NCBI GenBank assembly: GCA_036346255.1
Contig: CM070639.1
Location: forward strand, 2,056,001 to 2,120,000
Origin: Ampelocalamus luodianensis
Lineage: Eukaryota; Streptophyta; Magnoliopsida; Poales; Poaceae
DNA: 64,000 bases
Reading direction: 5' to 3'
The translations under genes were made by a program, and so were the position numbers. How positions within the stretch are numbered: position 1 is the stretch's first letter; the number at the start of each line of letters is the position of its first letter. The notes under the pieces are model-generated. The model was not told the DNA's origin. It did no database searches and saw nothing but the letters and a program-made list of their open reading frames with translations. Of the stretch, positions 34,320 to 44,846 are shown piece after piece.

Positions 34320-34944
34320 ATGGGAGAGGTATCGCCAGCGATCGCCAAGGATGTCACTGAGGTGAGCGCATCTCCTGTCGATTCCTGTCAACATTTTTTG
34401 TGGGGTGCTATTGGCGGTAGGATGTGATTGAGAAATATTGATTTTTGTGATGTGTGGTTGACCGGGAACACGCCGTTGGTGTACCTCAACAAGGTGGGCG
34501 ATGGGTCCTGCCGTTGGTGTACCTCAACAAGGTGGCCGATGGGTCCATGGAGCCCCTGCTCGTCGTCAAGGATAGGTGGGCGTTCTTTGAAACCACTTAC
34601 TTTCCTCATCTTTTACTGTAGCCTGAGGGTGGACTATGTGTGTGGGAAGTTTGGTAATCTCTGGTTGTTCGTGGGCTAAAGGTTGATCCCGTAAGGTTCT
34701 TCTTAGTTTCGATGGATGGTTTGTAAGTAAGATCTGTTTTTTTCCCTATCCTATTTAGTAGGGTTGTGTTTGAAAGTTTCAGTGCTTTTCATGGTGTTTG
34801 TGGATAAGTTGTGTTCTTCCTTTACTTACCTTTTGGGATCTGAGGTAAAGATTCGTGCTATGTGATGTTGTTTTGTATTTGTGCAGGATTGGGTACAGTA
34901 TGATCACTGATGCAGAGGAGAAGGGCCTCATCACTCCAAGCAAG
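34320..34944 (+). pseudogene. O-acetylserine(thiol)lyase (cysteine synthase) 5' fragment, exons 1-3
   Basis: Exon 34320-34361 gives MGEVSPAIAKDVTE and is preceded by a TTTTTTCAG acceptor, as in plant genes with a 5' leader intron. The second piece (about 34460-34574) holds GNTPLVYLNKV and later MEPLLVVKDR. The third exon (34887-34944) gives IGYSMITDAEEKGLITPSK with clean AG and GT borders. These are the first exons of cytosolic O-acetylserine(thiol)lyase, which joins sulfide to O-acetylserine using PLP. In exon 2 a segment of about 42 bases is tandemly duplicated, displacing the VGRVAAKLES part, and the acceptor before it reads GG where AG is expected. The catalytic lysine lies in VKDR, but the PLP-phosphate loop and the C-terminal domain are missing. 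Confidence 0.85.
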
Positions 34945-35475
34945 GTGGGTAAAATCGAATCTTTTGGTGCTTTCCCTGTATTATGCCAGTGGAATTTGTT
35001 TGGCATTACAAACAATTTGCACTTCTTAGAATATAATTATAACTTGTAATTTTGGTCTCCATTGGCTGTGACTTGATTGGCTTCAATTCAATAGAAAAAT
35101 ACAAATGGTATTGGGTAAGAAACATGAGTAGGCTGCTATATTTTCCATGAGTTTGGTTTGCTGTAGAAGGTGATTTATATGATAGAATTAGTGATTTAGT
35201 GTGGTAGTAAAACACAATGTCACGCTGATTTCTTGAATTTTCAGCTTTATAGGCAGGAAGGAGGTTAAGAGTGAGACATATCACGGGTCAAGAGAATTTA
35301 GTCTCTTTTTATTGAGTTCAGTAGTCAAAATGGTATACAGCGAAAATAGATGAAAGGGTTATTTATACCGTACCTAATATAGCATAAGGATTTGTGGCGT
35401 TCTTTTGGCATTGCCATTTCTGTAGCATTTTTTACCTTTCTATTTGTGTTCGCTACTAGATGATCCATATTGCAG

Positions 35476-36532
35476 GTACTGTGTATGGACTATGGAGCAA
35501 AAAAATATAGACAATCTATTAGAGGTACGTCTGCATTGCCATATTTCTACTCACATATCTGCATTTGAGCTGACTTGTCTCGTAAAATGCTGCGAATATA
35601 GCTTTTTTTTTCTTGGTTGTGTCGATTGAAGTGTTCTGCACAATGTAGCCTTGAGTTGAGTCGGGTGGCTCCAACTAATTACTGTTTTATGTTTACAATG
35701 ATCATCACTTGAGTTCAGCCAAAGGTAAAAAAAACCTACTCCACATTTCAAAGTGGAAACTTTTCAGTGGTTCATCTAGTGCTGCCGAATGTATTTGATC
35801 CCTCTCTCCATCTAGACAAGCTAAAAGGGTCTTCCAAAAGTAGCTGATTGTTGTGGCATTGTGCTATATTTTAGAAGAGTTGATCTTTAGCGGTTTAGCC
35901 AGTCGCTTGGAGTTGAACATACAGATGTATATCTACGTTATTAGACTGTTTTAGAAGTTCCATTTTATCTGCATTATTAAACATACAAATATTTTGTTGA
36001 CCCTTGATAATAACATAAAAATGATTCAAGAGCATTGGGCTTATAAATTTTCAGGAGATGCATATGCAGATCACATCTCAAGTTTTCAGTTGCGTATGTA
36101 TATGTTCAAGACATAGTTGTTTATTCCTGGTTCCAGCTGGCAGATTAGGGCAATAGGATGATAAGTATCAGTATGATACTAAGCATGTTATATTTACAGA
36201 TTGCATATGGTTTTATGCAAACTTTAAGTTCTATAGCACTAATCCAATTAGGTTGCAATTTTGATTTCAAAATGTACTATGTAGAACATTTATCACTGCT
36301 ACCGAACATTGGCTAAAAAGAACAGCTCCTATGTTGTACTTAATTGCCATTTGGCTGACATCTTGAGTTTCTCTTGAAGGAATTGAGCGTAGGAGGTGAA
36401 TGTTTCACACCTTCAGATGTTGAGAGAGCACTGTGGAGTTCGACAGTTGCCTCCAAGTCGCTTAAGCCACCAGCAATTATGACCCCAAGAGCGAGCCAAA
36501 GATGCCTGGCAAAAGAAAACGATGACTTGTGA
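35476..36532 (+). pseudogene. Unrecognised C-terminal exon pair, possibly part of a chimeric transcript
   Basis: Two well-formed exons on the plus strand: 35476-35524 (G plus codons YCVWTMEQKNIDNLLE, AG before and GTACGT after) and 36380-36532 (ELSVGGECFTPSDVERALWS..., ending ENDDL and TGA). The phases agree, so they were neighbouring exons of one gene. I do not recognise the family. The codons are open and the splice sites are intact, so the piece could be recent or functional. Nothing between 34945 and 35475 supplies an upstream exon, and the OASTL fragment before it belongs to a different protein. It is most simply the 3' end of a third captured gene. Confidence 0.5.
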
Positions 36533-37931
36533 CGAATCGTTGTACTAGAGCTAGAATGATTGGTCGATGATGGTACGCCTTAGATTGGTCATTGTAGCTT
36601 GTATGCCTTGAAAGTAATGCTTTTGGATCAGAAAAAAGAATGTGTACTGTGCGCTTGCTCTCGAAGAGCAACTTAACCTCTTGTAAATGCCTGCCATTGT
36701 CAACGCATGGGCACGTCCAAAAAGATCGAGATACCAGATGTTGCCATCAAAGATGCTTGTTAATGAAATAGTTCGATGTGTCATGTGTTGTTTGATGTTT
36801 CTTACAAATAAAACTTTTACACTTATATCTAGAATTCTGTATACAACACCCTTATTATACAAATATTACACTGCATAGGTCAGATGTTGCTTCATCTGGG
36901 GACGTTCGTTGTTGTTTCAACATCTTCTAAAAAAGACCCCTCGGCTAAATAGGACAACTATCATACTGCTTTATGAGGCAAATCCTTTGTGTTTTATGTT
37001 ATGTATACAATATCTTTCTACCGCATTGTCCCTACTCTCAATTGAATAAACTATCTCTACTTAAAATTTGATCACCTGTATTACTATTTACTTACCTCTA
37101 CTCTGCACTAAACATATGTTTCCAGTTTTCGTGCCAATTGTATTTAACTAATCCAACCTAATCATGCTCTTTTTTCATCAGGACTTATGAAACCTACCGC
37201 TATGATGTGGCTTCTTCTTTGCGACTGTTAGACCAATCTATAGCGTTCTCTTCCTATCCGACTATCTTCGACGTTTCCTACTTTATGTTAATACAATCTA
37301 ATTATGTAGTATGTATATAGCTGTATGGTGCTGTAGAAGGCAAACTACACAGTTTGTCCCACTTTGCACCTAAGATGCACACCTTCTCTTTTGCCTAATT
37401 AGTAACACTTATGATGTCGGTCAACAAATACTTTGTAATTCTAAAAGTTTCCTCTTTATAAGTAGTCTTATTTTGTTCCTACTTGTTTCAGATTATGCAT
37501 TACATCATACTCAGTATTCTATTCAAATGAATTAGACCATATGTATCCTGACTACTATAGTCTTACCTACCTATTTTTTTCTTTGCACAAACTTATTCCA
37601 CATTCAAACTTTATATACATATGGCTATATTTCGTAACAATATATAACACTTTTACTTCTCCGATGAAGTAGCCCCGCTACGTAATACATAGATACTACA
37701 CCATTAGACCACACTCAATTTATCTATCAATTAGTTCTTACTTACGATTTAGTCACATATTTCCTCTTAGTTTTTCTTACTGTGTCCAGGCCAACCTAAT
37801 CATACATTATTATTTTTTTATCTTCGAATCAGCCACTTCTCTGTCAGTATCCTAATTTCACTCTTCGTTCGTATCTCGAGTAAAACATATAGACATACAA
37901 CGAGCGCGCTATGGCGCGCAAAGGTACCTAG
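36533..37931. mobile_element. AT-rich tail ending in a Helitron-like 3' terminus
   Basis: The terminus at 37904-37931 has a perfect 6-bp stem GCGCGC with a 4-base loop (37904-37919), an 8-base spacer, and CTAG at 37928-37931 followed by T, the layout of a Helitron 3' end. The region from 36533 to 37900 is AT-rich and non-coding. The 5' end (TC after A) could not be located, so the element may cover only this stretch or may reach back over the gene fragments from about 33.6 kb. No Rep/helicase gene is seen. Confidence 0.6.
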
Positions 37932-38440
37932 TAGAAAGAAAAGAGAGAAGAAAAGGGGAAAAAGTTATTTGGATTCAATTCTTATTTTGATTTGTCTTTA
38001 TAATTCCTTGATTTGATTTAAGTTTTTATTTTGATAGTTGTTTCTGGAATTCAAACTCGATAAAGATTTTCCAATCCAATTTCCATGCGAAGTAGAAAAA
38101 AAATTCTGTATTCTAAACGAGGTGCCACGATGAAGTGCATGTTTGACATTACGAATTGAACTTAAAATTTTGTCGTTAAATTTAGAGATGATGCTGTAAA
38201 TCTCAAGTTTGATTTCTTTTATATAAAGAAGTATATCACAAAGCGAAAATGGTTATAATTTTTCATAAAGGAAAGTTTAAAACCGCAAGATACAGGTTCA
38301 CATCGCCCAAATTGCTCGGGTCTTAATTTTTTTTTAAAAAAAATCAGCTTTAGCTACCTTTAATAAAAAAAATAGCTTTAGCTGGAAATTTTTATATTTC
38401 CTTTTTTGCCTTTTCTCTATCTCACCTTTTTTGCAAACGA
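37932..38440. other. AT-rich upstream region of the SINE1-like gene
   Basis: No gene or clear repeat is seen. It should contain the promoter of the gene downstream, but no convincing TATA box is visible. Confidence 0.4.
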
Positions 38441-38449
38441 AAATTGAAA

Positions 38450-38610
38450 AGGATTCTTCAAAGCCGCAGTTCCCTCCACTCCAATCCCCTACCTAAACCC
38501 TCAAAAATCCCAAACGAGAAAAAGAAGAAGAAAGATTCTGGGTTCTCCGCTCCCGGCAAGATCCGATCCAAGAGCGCTCCGAGGAGGCGAGGACAGCAAC
38601 GCCCGCTCCG
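38450..38610 (+). other. Probable 5' UTR exon of the SINE1-like gene
   Basis: A CT-rich and then GC-rich leader ending CCGCTCCG before a GT donor at 38611. The next acceptor, CAG at 39769-39771, lies 8 bases before the start codon, so a leader intron of about 1161 bases is inferred. The transcription start is not fixed. Confidence 0.5.
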
Positions 38611-39779
38611 GTTCGTCTCTCTGATTTCTCTTCCAGTTCTTTGGTTTCTCCGCTGCAAGATTAATCGTTAGGAGTAGATAAAAGGTTGCATCTTCCGATT
38701 TGTGGGGGAACGATTCGGATTCCGCAATAATCCTTCTTGCCCTGTTTCTTGCGGGATTGATCGCTATGAGTAAGGAAAGAAATAAAAGAAATCTAGGGTT
38801 CTTTGCAATTCGCAAGAGGGGTCTTTTCATCTTCCAATCCTATGGTTCCTAGCGCGAGATAGAATCGATAGATCAGCGCGATCGATGCGTCATTGCATCT
38901 CTATATTTTCCCCATTTTCTTTTGGTAGTGGCAATTCTTTTCCGTTTTATAAGAACTTGCTGAAGAACTTTTACGCAATAGAGTCCGCTCTGAATGGTGC
39001 TGTGTCCACGAAATATTAGAATCTTGCTGGTTCCGACCTTTTGATTTCTCTAGAGCAGATTCAGGAAACGAAATTCTTGGAGTTGGAAGGCGATTGATAC
39101 CAAAGCCATTAGCCATTGCCTGTGATTTCTCTGTTCTTTTAACTGGAGATTTGGCGGAGAACGCAGTTAGTAACATATGATGAGAAATTAGTGTCTTCTT
39201 GACCCAAACCTTCAATTTGCCAGGCAGCATGTTAAGAATTGGGATTTTTACGAAGGAACTATAACTCTATCGGTAGTATTCTGCAATAATAGTTCTTTTG
39301 ATAGAACTTGGCAGTAGTATTCACACGTGTTCTTTGGATAGATCTTTTTTAATTAATAAGGTGAATATTTTGCTTCCTTTATGTATAGGGTGCTTCTCAT
39401 GATCTTTCTTTGAACCTTACCCCAAAAGTTTGCATTGAAAAATTTTAGCATCTGGGACATATAGGACCCTGAGTGAGTGAGTGTTCAAGTCATTGTCTCT
39501 GTCTTTAGCTTAGTAGTTATGCATTTCTTTTATGACTAGTGGAATTTGTGATCTACTTCGTGTTGTATTTGTATATGCTTTAGGTAAAATGTCAGTGGGT
39601 GACAAATCAAGTGAATAACTTTGAATAAATGATGTTGTATTTGGCATCTTCTAACAGAAGAAACCATCCTATATTCATGTAGATTTGCTTATTTTATTTA
39701 CCTGGTTCCAAAACTGGCTACTGATTTTATTTTCACTCATGGATCTTCTTTTGTTTCTTGAATATATCCAGTGTATGCA

Positions 39780-42041
39780 ATGGCTAGGAGTCTTAGAGTG
39801 GGACAACATGCAGAACTGGAAGATTCTGTGATGGATCCTGTAAACAAAAAGGCTGCCTTCAGAGGTTTGAAGTTGTATGTGAAAGATCTTGATTCGAACA
39901 CACTTCCTCCATTCCTTGCCCGTGTTTGTAACACCGACAAGCCATGCTCATTTTCTGAGGAGGAGGTCATATGCATTTTTAAGACTGCTGCAGAAGTCCA
40001 TGGCCGCAGCATTGTACCACATATCATCCGGATCGTTTTGACAGTAATTAGAATCATGTCATCAGTTACAGGGTCCTTGCATAGTGTTGGTTGCTCCAAG
40101 GTGGTTTGTACATTATCCCGCTATTGCATTGATCCTCTGGCAATAGAAGAAGAGAAAAGTGGGATCATTGCCTCTCTTTGTCGTCCCTTATCAGATTGCT
40201 TAATGAACACTAAGGAGAGTATGTCTTCTGGTTCTGCTCTTTGTGTCACCGCACTTGTCCAGTCCAACAACTGGCAGTTTGCATCTAATGAGTTGGTTAA
40301 TGATGTCTGCTTGAAAGTCTCAGGGGCCTTAGAGGAGGCACACTGCCAGACTGCTGCACACTTAAGCTTGGTGGTTGCTCTGTCAAAACAGAATCCTTTG
40401 ACACTTGAGCCTTACGGGCGGTCTTTGATAAGATCAGGCTTACATATATTGGATGAGAGTACTAAAGCAAGCAATTCCCAGATGATTATATCATCCATTC
40501 AAATGATACATTCCATAATGAAAAATTTGGATCTGAGAATTATATCTTCTGAGATCAGCAGCATTATCCATGCTGTGGAGCAATTCCAGGATGATTGTAT
40601 GCCAGACATCAGCACTGCAGCTTTTCAGGCAGCTGAGACTGCCAAGATACTTGGCAAGCAGAAAGAGTCTGGACAAGGCAATAAACTGAGTCCATTGGCA
40701 AACAACAGCGGAAAGCACAGCAGGAAGGGGTCACATTCATATTCTCTTATGGATGATGTGGATATCAGAGACAACGATTCAAGTGAATCCCTTTCTTGTG
40801 AGGTGCAATCTGTTCATTTGTTTACCGATTATGATTCGGAGCCTTCAATGGGACAATGCTTGGGTGTACATGGAAGTGCACGTGCAAGGCGGCGACTATG
40901 GAGTAATGGATCTGACAAATCACATGGCATGTCCAACGATGACTTCTTTCACACTGCTATACCTGATAGTCATGATGCTTTGAGTGTGGTAGCACAATCT
41001 AATTCTGCTGGTCTGGTTAAGTCAGGCAGGAGGTGCTCAGATGTGCCAAAAAGAGCTACTGACCCATGTCCTATGTGTTTAACAGCCCAAGTGACTAATC
41101 AATGCTCTCAGGTATATGTCAGATCTTCATTTCAATTTTCAATTGATGACTTCGTTGTCTTCTCGTATGTATAAGCAATTATAGTAACTTCAATGTGCCT
41201 AACATGTCAAGATGTGGTATATGAGTTACTGTTTGTTCTTCATTTCAATATAATTTGTATTTACGATATCCTGCAAATGATACGAACCACAAAGTCACAA
41301 ACATTTTGATTTTTGGTACAGAAGCAACATGAAGTTTTCATCTACACAACAGATATCTTCCATGTATATGTTTGTAGTTTACCTATGGTCTTTGCATTGA
41401 TGCATTGAAGATTCGTCTTTCAATGGTTTCAGTTTAGGCATGATTTTGGGCTGCAGAATGAAATTACACAAAGTTCAGTTTTTGCAGATATACAAATGAA
41501 TTTACAGTTCTTTCTTCCTCTGTCATGACTCATGAACTCATTTCAGACATCTAGACGACGAGCTTTATCAGGTGACATTAGGATGCAATCAACTCCAAGG
41601 ATGCAGCTCCACTCTTACACCTTTTGCAGTGATTCAGAAAGAGATGGTCTCCAATTACCTGAAAGCCCAGCTTTGAGACAGATACGGCGCTGTTCAGGAC
41701 AATGTACAGACGGCCTTCTGTTTGAAAAGAACGGTGAGGTTGAGGAAAGAAAAGGCTACTGGGACTCAATTCAGCATGAGAATCAATACCATGTACAAAA
41801 TACTGATTTATTGGTAGAAGATCTGAGGTTCCCCACCAATGGTGAGCGTTCTGATAGTGCAGGCAAATCTCCATGTGAAGAATGCCAAGCTGAGAATGAC
41901 AAGATGATTGGAGGCAAGAAAAGAAATGCAAACTGTTTTGGCACTCCAATTTTTCTTTTTGTTTGTGTTGTAGTAATCATTGCGCTCTTGTTAGCTTGGT
42001 GGAAGGAGGAACGCAAAGAGTTCTATGTTGTACCTACATAA
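39780..42041 (+). CDS. SINE1-like ARM-repeat KASH protein of the nuclear envelope
   Basis: Coding exons 39780-41111 (444 codons) and 41547-42041 (164 codons plus TAA) join CAG to ACA with GT..AG borders and give 608 residues. The start is the ATG at 39780 (MARSLRVGQHAE); the frame upstream opens with GTG and is leader. Residues 1 to about 290 are a helical ARM-like region with SINE1 blocks (LYVKDLDS, LCRPLSDCL, GRSLIRSGLHILD). A serine-rich, probably disordered middle follows. A single membrane span lies at about 575-596 (GTPIFLFVCVVVIIALLLAW) and a 12-residue tail ends in VVPT, the plant KASH signature. In Arabidopsis, SINE1 binds SUN proteins through this tail in the outer nuclear envelope and links the nucleus to actin. 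Splice sites and frame are intact, so the gene looks functional. Confidence 0.92.
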
Positions 42042-42466
42042 CATCTGTCAGTATGCAGGTTGTTTTGTGATGTGCATCAAGCCATCGACTTTGAGGAATT
42101 GTATGATGTCAATCTTTTTATACAACTATAGCAGTATACACTTGGTAACTGTGAACAGTGTAAATTCTGAGATAAAGTGAGGAAACTGTTGAAAAGCTGT
42201 GGTGAATTAGTTTTAGTGCTATTTGCGTTGGAGTGTATATTCTGAATGTGATCACAAAAATCATGATTGTTTTGTCTTCAGCGTGGAATTTCTAGCAAAT
42301 ATGTAGAGTGAATCTGCGGCGGTGTTTGTTTGACAAAAAGAACATTGTGATATACTACTTGCTGCATCTTTCTGAAGGACCAATGAACGAATTACTTATG
42401 TTTCTTCACATGAACGGTCCAGATTAGGGTTGTGGATGCAATGGGCTGTACAAAATCCATTCTCAG
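42042..42466. other. 3' flank of the SINE1-like gene
   Basis: T-rich sequence that should contain the 3' UTR and poly(A) site of the SINE1-like gene. No other feature is seen before the Rab5-like exon at 42467. Confidence 0.5.
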
Positions 42467-42856
42467 GCCTCTTTTACACATGCAAAGAAATGGGTTCGAG
42501 AGCTTCAAGCGCAAGGTAATCCATTTTACTCCTTTATAATCTTTTTTCTGTGTTAGAGCCTCTAGAAATATGCACTTATATGCTTGGGCTAATGTTACTT
42601 CAAAAGAAATTACGTATTTATTTTACACCTGATGGACCACTTGTACAGTTGTCATATAAGAAGTTTGATATAGTGACTGATGACATTTTTAGACAGGATG
42701 TCTCTGGATGTTTTATGCGAATGGGCTGGCTGACATACAAGTTATTTTTTTAAAAGAAAAATTATTGTTTGTTTTCATACAGGAAACCCAAATACAGTAA
42801 TGGCTCTTGCTGAGAACAAGGCTGATTTGGTAAAGGCGAGGCAGGTGCCAATGGAA
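42467..42856 (+). pseudogene. Rab5-like small GTPase, two exon fragment
   Basis: Exon 42467-42515 reads ASFTHAKKWVRELQAQ and ends in the first base of a split Gly codon before GTAATC. Exon 42783-42856 continues GNPNTVMALAENKADL, then VKARQVPME, before GTATGT. Together they hold the switch-distal region and the NKxD guanine-binding motif (NKAD) of plant Rab5 GTPases, which act in endosomal and vacuolar transport. Splice borders and frame are intact. The P-loop exons upstream and the ETSAK and prenylated C-terminal exons downstream are absent, so this is a relic of a gene or a transposed fragment. Confidence 0.82.
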
Positions 42857-43303
42857 GTATGTAATTCTGCTTCTTAAATCCCACTTTTGACATTATATGT
42901 ATGCATTACCGTATTTTTTGTTTGGATCTACTGTTGCTGAGATGATACTTGCCCTCAGCATCTTGTAATGATGCTTATTTCCTCCCCAATTGCTTTCGCA
43001 ATAAGCATAATAGGGACCTTGCAATATCAAAATATTGCATTTTCTCCGGTTGCATTGGATATATGGATGGTGAAAAATGGTATGGTATGATAAAGAAAAA
43101 CACCAAATTAGGTTGGCTAATCTTCTGCTCTAGTTTCATGGAGAAACCACAAACCAGCTCCAAATGAGAACCTGGAGCTGTCAAACTGTTCAGATACAAA
43201 TTTATGCTTCTCTCTTGCAAATTGTAATGATAGTTTTGACCCCAAAAGAAACATAAGAAAATCGGCAATCTCCAAGCAGTTTGGTAGTGTCATGTAGGCA
43301 GGG
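42857..43303. other. Intergenic stretch before the second MULE
   Basis: AT-rich sequence with no gene seen. It ends at the 9-bp duplication AATATAAAA (43304-43312). Confidence 0.5.
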
Positions 43304-43312
43304 AATATAAAA

Positions 43313-44837
43313 GGAATAAGTCCGGATTACTCCTTTGAACTGTCAGAAAAGTCTGATTTACCCCCTGAACTTACGAAAACCGGACACAAAACCCCTTAGG
43401 CTGGTTTGAAGAGGTGGTTTTGCACACGTGGCAGCGGTTTTGCCATGTTAGTGCTTATGTCACCAAAATTCGCTAACATGGCAGTGGTTTCGCTGATATG
43501 GTAGTCAACGACAGAGAGACAGAGCAACAGACAGAGAGGAGGAGGCGCGCTCGGCTCTAGAGGCGGCGGCGACGGCGAGCGATGGCCTGGGAGGTAGCGC
43601 CGGCGGCAAAAATGGGTCCCGAGACGATGAGGAGTCAAGCGGTGGTGGCGGCACTCTTCAAGGTGGCCCATGGCAACACGGGCGCAAGGCCGAGCGACTG
43701 CCGGTGCTGGGGAAGGAGATGGGCGGCGGCGCTGGCGGGGGAGAAGAGGAAAAAGAAGGCACGCATGAGCATCTATGGGCTGAGAGGGACTCACTGGTGC
43801 AGATGGCGGGGGCGGAGGAGAGTCGAGGCGAGCTGGCGGCATGAGCCCATGGTGGCGTGGTTGGCTCATCGTGGAGGCTGCGACCTGGGGAGGGAGGGCA
43901 CAAATCAGAGGTTTGGGGAGGAAGAACGATTCTAAGGGGTGCTCTAGGGGGGAGGAATCGGAGGGGATCTCACCGGGAAAGGAATGGCGATGGTGGCAGC
44001 ACTTTTCGGTCAGAAACGGTGAAGATGGAGTCGACGACGACTTCCTGCAAACAAGAGGTGAAATCAAGTTGGGGGAAAAGAGGAGGAGGCTTGGGAATAC
44101 AACGTGACGCCATTAGTTTTGGACGAAGCTCGCGGGGTTGACGGGGACGGTGAGGGTGAGGGTGAGGCAGCGGCCGCGAACGGGGGGGGGATGGTGCATT
44201 CTCAATGCTCCTGCTCGGGGAAGAAGAATTGGAGGTGAGGGATGGATTGAGGTGGGCGAGGCGGTGCTAGAGGGCACGACGGTGGCGGCTGGAGCTCATC
44301 AGGGCAGTGATGGCGCACAAATTTTGGGTGGCGGCGCTAAAGGGGGAGGAGCCGTGGCGTGGGGGGTGGCGCGGCAGTGGAGGCGGAGGTGGGGGCGGAT
44401 GCGAAGGCAGAGGATGCGGAGGTTGCGGTGACTGAGCACGGTGAAGAAGAGGAGGGGAGCGACGGGTGGGCAGAGTCCGAGAGGGAGTGGGAGGAGGCCG
44501 GGTGCGTCATATTGGAGGAAGAAGGAAAGGAGGAAGGAGGAGGCGACGGCTGACAGGCGGGGCCCACGGGTTAGAGAGAGAGAGAGGAGGAGAAAACGGG
44601 CCAGGTGCTGACGGGAGAGAGAAGAAGAGAGAGGGTGACGTGGACGTCCACGTGGCAAAATATGTGCTACATCAGCAAAACCACTACCACGTCAGCAAAA
44701 CCACCGTTCCAAACCGCTGTGAGGGGTTAATTGACCGGTTTTTGCAAATTTAGGGGGGTTAAATAACCGGTTTTGTAGTTCAGGGGGGTAAACCAGACTT
44801 TTCTGATAGTTCGAGGGAGTAAACCAGACTTTTTCTA
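43313..44837. mobile_element. Second Mutator-like element of the same TIR family, 1525 bp, 9-bp TSD
   Basis: It begins GGAATAAGTCCGG and ends CCAGACTTTTTCT, and is flanked by AATATAAAA at 43304-43312 and 44838-44846. The terminal inverted repeats are clearly related to those of 29919-31394 (TCCGGATTACTCC, the GAGGTGGTTTTGC block, and the GTTAAATAACCGGTTTTGTAG block). The interior is GC-rich with long open frames on both strands that show no known domain. Part of it (about 43900-44280) is shared with 27610-27990. No transposase is present. Confidence 0.88.
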
Positions 44838-44846
44838 ATATAAAAA

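Noticed and set aside
39771..39779. Start of the SINE1-like protein at GTG 39771
   Set aside because: A splice acceptor ends at 39771 and plant genes rarely start at GTG. The ATG at 39780 gives MARSLRVG, which fits the family.
43396..44067. 223-residue open frame on the minus strand in the second MULE
   Set aside because: Pro/His/Arg-rich low complexity with no domain, and overlapping open frames on the other strand. It may be captured leader DNA, but a gene is not supported.
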